A stretch of 34,126 nucleotides of DNA from Bacteroidales bacterium UBA1309 (GCA_002307185.1 DBTT01000041.1:106075-140200); one strand, 5' to 3'; shown: positions 1 to 8,592, numbered from the stretch's first letter. Notes: a model not told the origin generated them from the sequence alone. Translations and numbers: made by a program.

Positions 1-87
1 CCTGTCAAGTTACACGAAAAGTTGACGGGATACAACCCTTCGCATACCACCGAAACCCTTATTGGCTATATTGTGTGTTGTGGTTAG

Positions 88-609
88 TTACTTTATTGAT
101 ATTTCTAATTTTCTTCCTAATCCTGTCTCAATAATTTTTCTCAATGTAGCAATCTCTAAATCTGAACGATCATTCTCAATCCGAGAAATATAAGTCCTGG
201 AGGTCCCACTCTTTAATGCCAAATCTTGTTGTGTCAATCCACTTTTTAATCTTGCCTCTCTTACCAATTTACCAAGTTTTAATGAAAGTTCTGATTTCTC
301 AGGTTGGCTATATTTTAGTAAAACATCAGCACCAATCTCGTATGGTACTTTCCTTTTTTCTCCATTTCTCATTGTAATGTATTGCTCTACATTATTCCAT
401 GAAAGAGTATTGTCAATCAGTTCCACTTTGGCAAACTCAATCGAATCAAACAGAATATATGCCGGTGATTTTTTCTCAACACTTATCCTTTTAAGCACTT
501 TTCTAAAATCAATAATTCTTGATTCCCCATTGTTAAAAATAACTGAAATAGACAAATCTCTAATCCAGTTAATTTTTAAAATCCGTGGTATTTTTATACT
601 CTGTCTCAT
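88..609 (-). CDS. DUF2442 / XRE-type HTH fusion, putative antitoxin-repressor
   Basis: A 173-residue protein with two parts. Residues about 8-85 look like the small beta-rich DUF2442 fold (pattern DISVIFNNGESRIIDF-like, then a YITMRNGEKRKVPYE stretch). Residues about 108-165 form a clear XRE/Cro helix-turn-helix (VREARLKSGLTQQDLA, then SRTYISRIEN). Its start overlaps the stop of the DUF4160 gene by 4 nt (ATGA), which implies translational coupling. DUF4160-DUF2442 neighbours recur in bacteria and have been regarded as possible toxin-antitoxin pairs; that role is inference here. The HTH makes this the likely DNA-binding partner, and a perfect palindrome covers the operon promoter (865-880), so autorepression is the simplest model. 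Domain calls are firm for the HTH, moderate for DUF2442. Confidence 0.85.
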   Translation of the reverse strand: MRQSIKIPRILKINWIRDLSISVIFNNGESRIIDFRKVLKRISVEKKSPAYILFDSIEFAKVELIDNTLSWNNVEQYITMRNGEKRKVPYEIGADVLLKYSQPEKSELSLKLGKLVREARLKSGLTQQDLALKSGTSRTYISRIENDRSDLEIATLRKIIETGLGRKLEISIK

Positions 610-842
610 TTTAACTCAGGATTTAATTCATAAAAAATTTCTAAAGCCCAATCTGCATTACCAGCCAACCAATCGAAAACTTGTTTTAATTGTCGGTTTG
701 GCAAGTCACCAGAATAAATCACGCCTCTCTCAATCTCAATCAACACTTCAAATTCATTATAATCTGCATGAATATGAGGAGGTCTGTGTTCTCCGTTGTA
801 AACATGTATTTTGATACCATTAAAACTATCAATCGTTGGCAT
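606..842 (-). CDS. DUF4160 domain protein, putative toxin partner
   Basis: A 78-residue protein matching the DUF4160 pattern: N-terminal PTI..F.GIKI, the conserved HRPPHIHA segment near residues 19-26, and a C-terminal WLAGNADWALEIFYELNPEL motif. No signal peptide or membrane segment, so cytoplasmic. It is first in a two-gene operon with the DUF2442-HTH gene (4-nt overlap). Biochemical activity of DUF4160 is not established to my knowledge; the conserved His-rich HxHA motif may be functional. The arrangement (small first gene, downstream DNA-binding gene, palindrome in the promoter) fits a toxin-antitoxin or other autoregulated module, but nothing in the sequence proves toxicity. Confidence 0.85.
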   Translation of the reverse strand: MPTIDSFNGIKIHVYNGEHRPPHIHADYNEFEVLIEIERGVIYSGDLPNRQLKQVFDWLAGNADWALEIFYELNPELK

Positions 843-859
843 TAAAAAATAATTTCACA

Positions 860-890
860 CAAAGGTATCTAATTAGATACAATAATCAAA
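860..890 (-). promoter_or_regulatory. Promoter of the DUF4160/DUF2442 operon
   Basis: Read on the minus strand: TTTG at 890-887, a 19-bp spacer, and TACCTTTG at 867-860. This is a full match to the Bacteroidota consensus TTTG / TAnnTTTG. The start codon lies 18 nt downstream of the -7 box. Confidence 0.7.
865..880. promoter_or_regulatory. 16-bp perfect palindrome, candidate operator
   Basis: GTATCTAATTAGATAC is identical to its own reverse complement. It fills the spacer between the -33 and -7 boxes and overlaps the first bases of the -7 box, so a bound dimer would block RNA polymerase. The HTH protein encoded by the same operon is the obvious candidate ligand (inference). Confidence 0.65.
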
Positions 891-1042
891 TTTTTGTCTA
901 GTTTAATTTTTGCAGGATGTTCTTTTGTAATTAACCACAACTTGTATATAGGTATGATAAAGTCATACAAAGCTACCGTTTTTAGGCAGATTGGTATGAA
1001 AGGCATCATACTTTATTTAATCGTAAATATATATAAAACATT

Positions 1043-1798
1043 TCACAAATCATCAAATGGACTTTTTATTTGTTGAATATTTTTGGTGCTTACGTGGGTA
1101 TATATTTCGGTGGTTTTGCTGCTGCTATGCCCTAGCAATTCTTGTATATATCGCAAATCTGTACCGCTTTCTAATAGATGCGTGGCATAGCTGTGGCGAA
1201 GCCAGTGCAAAGTAACAGGCTTTGGATTCCCTACTTTTTTAAGGGCTTGTTTTAGAACGCTTTGCAAACTCTGTTCTGAACATTGTTCTCCAGCGTTTTG
1301 TCCTTCAAACAGCCATGTTTTGGGTTGGCGGCCTATATAATATTCTCGAAGCATTTCTAAGATTTTTGGAGGTAATGGGGCAATCCTGTCTTTTTTCCTT
1401 TGCCCTCGCGGATGATTACAATTCCCCTTTTGGAATCAATATCTACGGGTTTTAAATTTAGAAGCTCACTTCGTCGCAAACCGCAACTGTAAATCAACGA
1501 TAGCATCGTTTTGTGTTTGATGTTGCTGTGGGCATTCAAAATCAATTTTACTTCTTCTTTACTCAATACATTGGGCAATAGTTTGGCTCGTTTTGGTCGG
1601 TGAATTTTGTCTATTTGTATTTTAGTTTGTCTTACTGTCGTGAAAAATAATTTAATGGCATTGACGATTTGGTTTTGGTACGAAGCAGAAAGGTTATTTT
1701 TCAAAATATACGGCTATCCGTTTTTCTTTTTTATGGTTTATTAGTTTGGCACTCCATTTCACAATCAATATTTTTATTGGTCTCGAAAACAGTTGAAA
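1043..1798 (-). pseudogene. Tyrosine recombinase/integrase (XerD-like), disrupted
   Basis: Three pieces of one phage-type integrase. 1798-1697 reads as an N-terminal stretch (WSAKLINHKKEKRIAVYFEK) typical of Bacteroidota integrases, then stops. 1704-1357 holds the end of the core-binding domain and the first catalytic Arg (CGLRRSELLNL) plus the Lys beta-hairpin. 1354-1043 holds the rest: HWLRHSYATHLL (HxxR), the LLGHSS His and the TEIYTHVS nucleophile Tyr. Pieces two and three differ by one base in an A6 run (T6 at 1391-1396 on the plus strand); a seventh A would restore reading into KDRIAPLPPKILEML. Between pieces one and two the usual remainder of the N-terminal and SAM-like domain is missing, so there is also an internal deletion. 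All catalytic residues survive, but the gene cannot give a full-length protein. Confidence 0.85.
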
Positions 1799-2066
1799 CT
1801 ATGTGCTTTGGTTGCATTTCGTCTTTAGTTTCTAAAAATATTTTAACCACAAATCATGCTCATTGGTGCTAAGTAATTTGTGAAAATTTGTGTCTGATAA
1901 ATAAGAGCCACACCTTGCAGGCTGTCGGCCAGTTCACCAAATCTATGGATTCTCATCCTATAGCGGCTAAAGAAACCTAGTCATATCAATTGCGACAAAC
2001 AAGTATTGCCCCTCTGGTTTGCTTGCCTTGTTTTATATTTTATCTTGGTGTTCGGCGATTTCTAAT

Positions 2067-2960
2067 TCATTGTCGGCTTTGGAAACCCCGGGTTGTCCTG
2101 CGAAGTAAGACAATCAGAAGCAAAGCCGTCAGGAATCCGGCCAAAGCAAATGGCCAGGTGCCGTTTGTCCCTAACTTCTCGAATCGATCGTAAGTGGACG
2201 TTCCGGCATAGAGGTAATGGGAAATCACGGCACACGCATTGTTTACAAAATGTGCCAAAACAGCCATCCAAATGCTTCCCGTCCACACAAAGACATATCC
2301 CATCACAGCCCCGAGGAGCATGCGGGGTAGAAAACCATAAAACTGGAAGTGAATGGCACTGAACACAATGGCCGTTATCCAGACGGCGAGATGTATATTC
2401 CGTGTTGACTTGGCTAGTATTTGCTGCAGCACTCCCCGGAAGAAAAATTCTTCGGTAATAGCGGCAACGAATGCTATGACAGCGAGGGACGAAATAAAAT
2501 CGATTATGCTATTGCTCAAAAGCAAGCGTTCTGTTAATTTTCCGGCATTCATTTCAGCCTCTTTGATCTGCGCTTCCAATCCGGAAAGTGTTTCGGGAAG
2601 CACCATCTGGCTATTGAAGTAACCTACCCAATTGATAAAAGGTAAGAGTGAAATCATGATTCCGGACACGATGAGTACCTGCCCTATCGAAAAACGAGAA
2701 TGGATAGTCAGGTATTGTTTCGGTGACTCGTGAAATAGATATGCGCAGAGCCAAGCCGGAACAAGAAAAACGAACACTGCTTGTATTGTTTGTATGAATT
2801 TCAATATGTTTGGCGACAATGAATAAATGTCGTGCTGTCCCGAAAGAGCTAAATACAAGGCAGAAACTATCCCTGTCAATATCAGCCCGGAAAAGAAAAA
2901 GAGGGCAAGAAAGGAAAGCTGGCTTCCGCTGCCAATGGTTCGAAAAAGTTGTCTGTTCAT
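2067..2960 (-). CDS. CPBP-family intramembrane metalloprotease
   Basis: A 297-residue multi-pass membrane protein of the CPBP (CAAX protease/Abi) family. The family motifs are present: E170-E171 and R175 in EEFFFRGVLQ, H204 in FSAIHFQF, and H237/N241 in AHFVNNA, which together form the putative glutamic/metal-type active site in the membrane. About seven or eight hydrophobic helices are visible; an N-terminal helix lies at residues 15-40. It starts 10 nt after the DUF1460 gene and is the last gene of the fhs-DUF1460-CPBP set. Substrate is unknown; related proteins process prenylated peptides or bacteriocin precursors, or act in immunity to them, which cannot be told from sequence. Confidence 0.88.
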   Translation of the reverse strand: MNRQLFRTIGSGSQLSFLALFFFSGLILTGIVSALYLALSGQHDIYSLSPNILKFIQTIQAVFVFLVPAWLCAYLFHESPKQYLTIHSRFSIGQVLIVSGIMISLLPFINWVGYFNSQMVLPETLSGLEAQIKEAEMNAGKLTERLLLSNSIIDFISSLAVIAFVAAITEEFFFRGVLQQILAKSTRNIHLAVWITAIVFSAIHFQFYGFLPRMLLGAVMGYVFVWTGSIWMAVLAHFVNNACAVISHYLYAGTSTYDRFEKLGTNGTWPFALAGFLTALLLIVLLRRTTRGFQSRQ

Positions 2961-2970
2961 TATGTTCCTT

Positions 2971-3840
2971 CTATTTTTTCATTTCATTTAGCCTCACAAC
3001 CGCTATTCCGTTGCAATTTTTCGAACGCAGGCAATAATCGGCTAATGAGGTTGGCTGCACCATCACTTTTTTGCCGGCACTGGACGCATGTATAAAGCTC
3101 AAAACGCCGTTGTTGCGATATACAATTCCCACATGGCTGAAATCGAGCCCGTTTATTTTTGTTCCGAAAAAAACAATGTCGCCGTCTCGAAAGTTCTTTT
3201 CTTGAGAAGCAATCTGCTCTTTCGGAAGAATCACATAGTTTTTTCTCAAGTTGAGAGCATTTTCACATTCCTCTATTTTATTCTTCATCGAAGAATCATC
3301 CTTCATCGCCGGATAGAGGCGGGAATTTGCCGACATAAAATTGATTCTCTTTTCTTCTCTCAACCCACCCAGCGAAAGGCTTATATTTTTCCAGAACCCT
3401 TTTCTTTCATTCTCAAAAATCCAATCCGATGAATAATGGAGCCGCGAAGAATAACCGTTAACCATTCCGTCACGGTAGCGAAGTGTTTGCAAAACAGACT
3501 TATAATGTCCGAAACTTTTATCGGCAGACTTCATCAGCAACGAAAGTGCGACACAATTTTCCACGAAAGTCGTGCAATCGAGTTCCCGGAGGTTTACAAC
3601 CAATTGCTCGTCTCCATTTTGCTCCAAGGTTCCCCCAACATAAGGGCGGTTGAGAAAATAGAACGCAGTTTTAATCACCAATTCATTGACTGGGAGATAG
3701 GCATTGGGCGCCATCGTTTTCACATAATTCTCAAAGATCAAAGAATCTGCCTTCTTGCCACCTGCGCGCACCAACAGTGAACTCCCCAAGAAGCACGAAA
3801 CAGATACGAAAACCAAAGCATATTTCCTGACACTCTTCAT
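2971..3840 (-). CDS. DUF1460 NlpC/P60-like amidase, exported
   Basis: A 289-residue protein with an N-terminal signal peptide (residues 1-26, hydrophobic core ALVFVSVSCFLGSSLLV, cleavage near VRA-GG). It matches DUF1460, a papain-like NlpC/P60 relative: catalytic Cys89 in RELDCTTFVE, His236 in LDFSHVGIVY, and the preceding GDIVFFGTK strand. Structures of the family suggest N-acetylmuramoyl-L-alanine amidase activity on peptidoglycan fragments (known for the family; inferred here). It would act in the periplasm. It lies 36 nt after fhs and 10 nt before the CPBP gene, in one orientation, so co-transcription is likely. A Cys at residue 16 sits inside the signal h-region and is not a convincing lipobox. 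Confidence 0.88.
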   Translation of the reverse strand: MKSVRKYALVFVSVSCFLGSSLLVRAGGKKADSLIFENYVKTMAPNAYLPVNELVIKTAFYFLNRPYVGGTLEQNGDEQLVVNLRELDCTTFVENCVALSLLMKSADKSFGHYKSVLQTLRYRDGMVNGYSSRLHYSSDWIFENERKGFWKNISLSLGGLREEKRINFMSANSRLYPAMKDDSSMKNKIEECENALNLRKNYVILPKEQIASQEKNFRDGDIVFFGTKINGLDFSHVGIVYRNNGVLSFIHASSAGKKVMVQPTSLADYCLRSKNCNGIAVVRLNEMKK

Positions 3841-3876
3841 CTCTCAAAATTCTAAAACTGATAACTGATAATTGCC

Positions 3877-5544
3877 TCAGCTTAATCCAACTATTTCTCC
3901 GTCCACCAAATCAATATTATTAGCATTCGGCATCTTGGGCAAGCCCGGCATACGCATCATTGTTCCGGCAATGGCAACAATAAATTCCGCACCGCTATTG
4001 ATGGCTACGTCGGTGATTTTGAAGGCAAAATGCTTGGGTACACCGAAAGCTTTGTCGTTGTCCGAAAAGGAATATTGCGTTTTGGCTATGCAGACAGGGA
4101 AATGCCCCATGCCCAGTTTTTCAGCTTTTGCTATCACCTTCTTCGCCTTGTCGGAATATTCCACGCTTCCTGCTCCGTAGATATATTTGGCAATCTTCCC
4201 TATTTTTGTTTCAATCGAATCGCTGTCTTTATAGGTAAAGCGAAGCGGTTTCGACGGATTTTCTTCCACCATCCTCACCACCTCTTTTGCCAATTCAATG
4301 GCACCCTCGCCCCCTTTTGCAAACGCATCATTCACGGCAAAACCGACACCTTGCTCCTTGCAATGTGCGGCCAACAAATCGATTTCTTCCTGAGTATCGA
4401 AGAAAAACTTATTGAATGTAACAATCAGGTTTTGGCCAAAGGTATGAAGATTCTCGATGTGTTTGTCTAAATTTTTGAAGCCGTTTGCTAACCCTTGTGG
4501 ATTTGGCCTTTTAATATCCTCCAAGGGAACGCCACCGTGCATTTTCAAGCTTTGGGAAGTGACCACCACGACGGTTGCCTTGGGACGAAGGCCCGATTTG
4601 CGGCATTTGATGTTGTAGAATTTTTCGGCCCCGAGGTCAGCTCCAAACCCTGCTTCGGTAATCACATAGTCGGCATGCGTCATGGCCATTTTCGTTGCTA
4701 TCACCGAATTGCATCCATGCGCAATGTTAGCAAAGGGTCCTCCATGAATAAAGGCTGGCGTGTTTTCGGTCGTTTGCACCAAGTTGGGATATATCGCATC
4801 CTTCAACAGCACGGTCAATGCACCAGCCACACCCAGGTCTTTCACCAAAAAAGGTTTGTCTTCGTGCGTATAACCCAAAAGAATATTCTCTATCCGGCGT
4901 TTCAAGTCGTTGATGTTTTCCGAGAGGCACAAGATCGCCATAATTTCGGATGCCGGAGTAATGTCGAAGCCCGATTCGGCAGGAACGCCGTTCGTCAATC
5001 CACTTAATCCAGTGACCACACTCCGCAGATTGCGGTCGTTGACATCCAAGACGCGTTTCCACAGAACCTCTTTCAATCCTTTCAGTGTACTTCGGTTTTG
5101 ATAAATATAGTTGTCGAGCAATGCCGTCAGCGTGTTGTGGGCAGAGGTAATGGCATGAAAATCGCCCGTAAAATGCAAATTGATATCCTCCATGGGAAGC
5201 ACTTGTGCATAACCACCTCCAGCAGCACCACCTTTCATCCCGAAACATGGGCCAAGGGATGGTTCACGCAAAGCCGGGATTGTGAGTTTCCCTAATTTGT
5301 TCAATCCAAGTGCCAAACCTACCGAAACCGTTGTCTTGCCAATTCCCGCTTTGGTGGGCGTGATGGCAGTTACTAATATCAAGTTCGATTCTTTTACTTT
5401 CTTTTCGTTAATCAGCGAAAACGGCACTTTGGCAATGAATTTTCCATAATTATGGAGGTTCTTTTCATCGATGCCGATCTTTGCTGCTATTTCTTTGATT
5501 TCTACTATTTCTATATTACGGGCAATTTCAATATCAGATAACAT
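3877..5544 (-). CDS. fhs: Formate--tetrahydrofolate ligase
   Basis: Joins formate to tetrahydrofolate with ATP to give 10-formyl-THF, feeding purine and one-carbon metabolism in the cytoplasm. From the ATG at 5544 the protein has 555 residues, the usual family length; an upstream in-frame ATG at 5574 would add ten residues not usual for the family. Visible hallmarks: the nucleotide loop TPTKAGIGKTT (residues 62-72), LREPSLGPCFGMKGGAAGGGYAQV-type block near residue 90, HFTGDFHAI, and a C-terminal GTMMRMPGLPKMP motif. Common in anaerobes and acetogens but widespread elsewhere. Probably first gene of an operon with the DUF1460 and CPBP genes. Identification is secure. Confidence 0.97.
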   Translation of the reverse strand: MLSDIEIARNIEIVEIKEIAAKIGIDEKNLHNYGKFIAKVPFSLINEKKVKESNLILVTAITPTKAGIGKTTVSVGLALGLNKLGKLTIPALREPSLGPCFGMKGGAAGGGYAQVLPMEDINLHFTGDFHAITSAHNTLTALLDNYIYQNRSTLKGLKEVLWKRVLDVNDRNLRSVVTGLSGLTNGVPAESGFDITPASEIMAILCLSENINDLKRRIENILLGYTHEDKPFLVKDLGVAGALTVLLKDAIYPNLVQTTENTPAFIHGGPFANIAHGCNSVIATKMAMTHADYVITEAGFGADLGAEKFYNIKCRKSGLRPKATVVVVTSQSLKMHGGVPLEDIKRPNPQGLANGFKNLDKHIENLHTFGQNLIVTFNKFFFDTQEEIDLLAAHCKEQGVGFAVNDAFAKGGEGAIELAKEVVRMVEENPSKPLRFTYKDSDSIETKIGKIAKYIYGAGSVEYSDKAKKVIAKAEKLGMGHFPVCIAKTQYSFSDNDKAFGVPKHFAFKITDVAINSGAEFIVAIAGTMMRMPGLPKMPNANNIDLVDGEIVGLS

Positions 5545-5558
5545 ATAAATTAATTGTA

Positions 5559-5588
5559 TAAATATAGGGAGCACAATTCGGGTTCAAA
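5559..5588 (-). promoter_or_regulatory. Possible fhs promoter
   Basis: On the minus strand, TTTG at 5588-5585, an 18-bp spacer and TATATTTA at 5566-5559. The -7 box differs from TAnnTTTG at its last base and the spacer is one base short, so this is a weak call. Confidence 0.35.
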
Positions 5589-5862
5589 AGCATCCCGTTT
5601 TGCACTGGAATTCTATCTAGATCTTTTCGTGATGAAAATTCGTTCAAATTACGGAAAAAAAAAGAGAATCTGCAAACCCCTTTTTAAACACCAGAACTCA
5701 GGTGTCCCATATCTAAAAGCGCACATATAGCTCACATCTTCACTTGTTCACGTGTTTACTCATTCACAAGTTCATGAAAAAATATCCATCTGTCAATGCT
5801 TTTATGTATTTTTGCAGGCGAATATACTCTGTTCCAAGTTTAAGGTATAGTATAATTAATTT
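5575..5862. other. Divergent intergenic region, fhs / PBP1A
   Basis: About 290 bp without a gene between the two divergent start codons. Besides the possible fhs promoter it contains a TATTTTTG box at 5807-5814, 48 nt before the PBP start, which fits the -7 consensus but has no matching TTTG at 19-21 bp upstream. The stretch 5730-5775 repeats short TTCAC/TTCAT words with no clear structure. Confidence 0.4.
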
Positions 5863-8223
5863 ATGGTAAAAAATACAGCAAATACAAATAAACCTAAATC
5901 AAGCAACATCGTGAAAGCGTTGTGGTGGGCATTCGGACTATTTATCATCACAGTCATTTTGGGGTTTACACTTATCTCGATGGGAGCAATCGGGTATATG
6001 CCCAAAATTGAAGAACTGGAAAACCCGATTGATAAATATGCTTCGCAGATCTATAGTTCTGACAATGAAATTCTCGGGACTTATTCCCAGAGCAAGGAAA
6101 ACCGCATCTATGTGACCTACGACCAATTGTCTCCTTACTTGGTGCAAGCCCTGGTTGCGACGGAAGATGCAAGATATTACAGCCATTCGGGAATCGACGT
6201 GATGGCTTTGGCCCGTGCTTTTGTCAAAACCGGACTATTCCGCCAAAAAAGCGGAGGTGGCGGCAGCACAATCACCCAACAGCTTGCAAAACAGCTATAT
6301 TCTCCTGAGGCGGACAGCAAACTCCAACGCATCTTGCAAAAGCCGATCGAATGGGTGATCGCTGCAAAACTGGAAAGATATTACACCAAAGATGAGATTA
6401 TCAATCTTTATCTCAATAAATTTGATTTTTTGAACAATGCCGTCGGAGTGCAATCGGCAGCCCATGTCTATTTCGACAAATTGCCAAAAGACTTGACTAT
6501 CCAAGAAGCCGCAACTTTGATTGGGATGTGTAAAAATCCCTCTTATTTCAATCCCATGCGCAAGAACGAACGGGCAAAAGGCCGCCGAAACGTGGTTTTT
6601 GAACAGATGGAAAAAGCAGGATACATCACCAAAAGCCAGTTGGACTCATTAAAGCAATTGCCGCTCGTCACAACATTCAAGGCTTTGGACCACAAAGATG
6701 GTTTGGCCCCCTACTTCAGGGAATACCTGAGAATGCTGATGACAGCCAAGAAGCCAGACAGATCGAACTATGCCAAATGGCAGATGGAACAATACACCCG
6801 AGACTCGCTTGCCTGGGAAGCAGACCCTCTTTATGGTTGGTGCGCCAAAACCCTCAAACCGGATGGCGGGCATTACAATCTTTACACAGATGGGCTAAAA
6901 ATCTACACGACCATCGATGCCAATATGCAGCGATATGCCGAAGCTTCCGTAAGAGAACATATTGGCGGATACTTGCAGCCGCTTTTCACTAAAGAGAAGA
7001 AAGGCCGTCCGTATAGTCCTTATGCGCAAAAATATGCCAGGCATGTGAAGGATTATCTTGAAAAAGCGATGAAAAATTCGGACCGTTACCGGATCATGAA
7101 AAAAGCCGGCAACTCCGATTCGGAGATACGGGAAGCCTTCCGCCAACCCGTGGAAATGAAGGTGTTTTCTTGGAACGGAGAAAAAGACGTGGTGATGACC
7201 CCGATGGATTCCATCCGTTATCAGAAAACATTTCTTCGCTCCGGGTTCATGGCACTGAATCCAAAAAACGGCAACGTGAAAGCTTATGTGGGAAATGTCA
7301 ATTTCGCCTATTTCCAATACGACATGGTAAATACCGGACGCCGCCAGATAGGTTCCACGATCAAACCTTTTCTTTACTCTTTGGCAATGGAAGAAGGGAT
7401 GACCCCTTGCGACCAAATGATGCACGTGGCGCAGACCCTGACTACCGAAGCTGGCACAACCTGGACACCGAGAAATGCCAACCAAAAAAAAATCGGCGAA
7501 ATGGTCAGCATCAAGTGGGGGCTTCAAAACTCAGACAACTGGGTGACGGCCTACCTGATGAAGCAGTTCACCCCCTACGCTTTTGTCCGCTTGCTCCGTT
7601 CATTCGGAATGAGTGGAAATATCGATCCCGTGGTTTCGCTCGCTCTCGGGCCGTGTGAGATTTCACTAAGCGAGATGGTGGGTGCTTATTCCGCATTTGC
7701 CAATAAAGGAATCCGTACATCGCCTGTTTATGTGACCCGGATCGAGGATTCTTATGGCAATGTCATAGCCAGTTTCACCCCGCAAACGCACGAAGTGTTC
7801 AGCGAATCCACCTATGTGAAAATGCTGGATATGCTCCGCAGTGTCATTGACGGCGGCACAGGGGGGCGCATCCGTTCGCAATTTAAGGTCACTGCGCCAT
7901 TAGGCGGAAAAACGGGAACAACACAAGAGAATTCAGATGGTTGGTTTATGTGCTTTTCTCCCGACTTGGTGATGGGCTGTTGGGTTGGAGGCGATGAACG
8001 CACAATCCGCTTCAACAGCATGAGCGAAGGACAAGGTGCCACCATGGCATTGCCTGTCATTGGCAAATTTTTACAAAAACTTTATGGCAATCCCAAGCTC
8101 GGCTATTCTCAATCGACACAGTTTCCAACGATCAAGGATGTATTCCCATGTGGCAGTGGGGATGGTGACAAACCAGACTCAGAGAAAACCGACCAGGGAG
8201 GTATAGACGATATGTTTCAATAA
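5863..8223 (+). CDS. mrcA: Class A penicillin-binding protein 1A (GT51 + transpeptidase)
   Basis: A 786-residue bifunctional peptidoglycan synthase: it polymerises lipid II and cross-links peptides on the outer face of the inner membrane. A single N-terminal anchor spans residues about 20-43. The GT51 domain shows the catalytic Glu101 in ATEDARYYSHSGID and the GGGGSTITQQLAKQLY motif. The transpeptidase domain shows Ser498-x-x-Lys501 (GSTIK), Ser557-Asp-Asn559 (SDN) and Lys683-Thr-Gly (KTGTT), all in the expected order. Length matches Bacteroidota PBP1A proteins. The C-terminus is a short polar, Asp/Gly-rich tail. Monocistronic: a hairpin terminator follows at once. Confidence 0.95.
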   Translation: MVKNTANTNKPKSSNIVKALWWAFGLFIITVILGFTLISMGAIGYMPKIEELENPIDKYASQIYSSDNEILGTYSQSKENRIYVTYDQLSPYLVQALVATEDARYYSHSGIDVMALARAFVKTGLFRQKSGGGGSTITQQLAKQLYSPEADSKLQRILQKPIEWVIAAKLERYYTKDEIINLYLNKFDFLNNAVGVQSAAHVYFDKLPKDLTIQEAATLIGMCKNPSYFNPMRKNERAKGRRNVVFEQMEKAGYITKSQLDSLKQLPLVTTFKALDHKDGLAPYFREYLRMLMTAKKPDRSNYAKWQMEQYTRDSLAWEADPLYGWCAKTLKPDGGHYNLYTDGLKIYTTIDANMQRYAEASVREHIGGYLQPLFTKEKKGRPYSPYAQKYARHVKDYLEKAMKNSDRYRIMKKAGNSDSEIREAFRQPVEMKVFSWNGEKDVVMTPMDSIRYQKTFLRSGFMALNPKNGNVKAYVGNVNFAYFQYDMVNTGRRQIGSTIKPFLYSLAMEEGMTPCDQMMHVAQTLTTEAGTTWTPRNANQKKIGEMVSIKWGLQNSDNWVTAYLMKQFTPYAFVRLLRSFGMSGNIDPVVSLALGPCEISLSEMVGAYSAFANKGIRTSPVYVTRIEDSYGNVIASFTPQTHEVFSESTYVKMLDMLRSVIDGGTGGRIRSQFKVTAPLGGKTGTTQENSDGWFMCFSPDLVMGCWVGGDERTIRFNSMSEGQGATMALPVIGKFLQKLYGNPKLGYSQSTQFPTIKDVFPCGSGDGDKPDSEKTDQGGIDDMFQ

Positions 8224-8235
8224 CTTAGAAATTAT

Positions 8236-8276
8236 AATAAGAAAAGACACAACTCACATTTGTGCCTTTTCTTATT
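8236..8276 (+). terminator. Hairpin terminator after PBP1A
   Basis: Seventeen-bp stem with one G-T type mismatch: AATAAGAAAAGACACAA pairs with TTGTGCCTTTTCTTATT around a 7-nt loop, starting 13 nt after the stop codon. T-rich sequence follows. Confidence 0.8.
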
Positions 8277-8497
8277 TATTAGGGAAGCCTGAGAAGGGAG
8301 ATAATCAATTTATCAGATCTTTTTTATCACGAATTTAACCACAGCTAGGAAATATTTGTTCTGCATCGTGAACCCCATATCCATACGGTTCGAATTGAAA
8401 TACAATAGAGACATCCAACCCGAGATGACGCAAAAGGTCGGACGCAAACGACATGGCAAACCAGATGGCAGGGGATTAGCCAGAATTGCCATTATTC

Positions 8498-8592
8498 CCT
8501 GTTGGCGTCGAATTTTCTCTTAGAAAGAAATTATCCTCCTCCCTGTTGCGGCAAAATTTTCTCTTAGGAGAAAATTTTGCCGCAACAGGGAG
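8498..8592. repeat. 25-bp perfect inverted repeat plus a partial third copy
   Basis: Arms at 8539-8563 and 8568-8592 are perfect reverse complements (CTCCCTGTTGCGGC...TTTTCTC) separated by TTAG. Just upstream, 8498-8530 repeats the left arm imperfectly (TCCCTGTTGGCG then ATTTTCTCTTAG and AGAAA). So the unit occurs three times in 95 bp, once inverted. It sits in the 540-bp gap between PBP1A and the response regulator. It has no T-run and lies far from both genes, so it is not a simple terminator. A mobile palindromic repeat is plausible. The 67-codon minus-strand reading frame across it (8476-8679) is not convincing as a gene. Confidence 0.75.

Noticed and set aside
1..29. Inverted repeat CCTGTCAA...TTGACGGG at the left edge
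   Set aside because: Eight-bp arms with one mismatch and no T-run; its context is cut by the window edge, so it cannot be assigned.
894..1076. 60-codon plus-strand frame between the DUF4160 operon and the integrase
   Set aside because: Very AT-rich, antisense to the integrase end, no motif, and it begins inside the spacer region of the opposite promoter.
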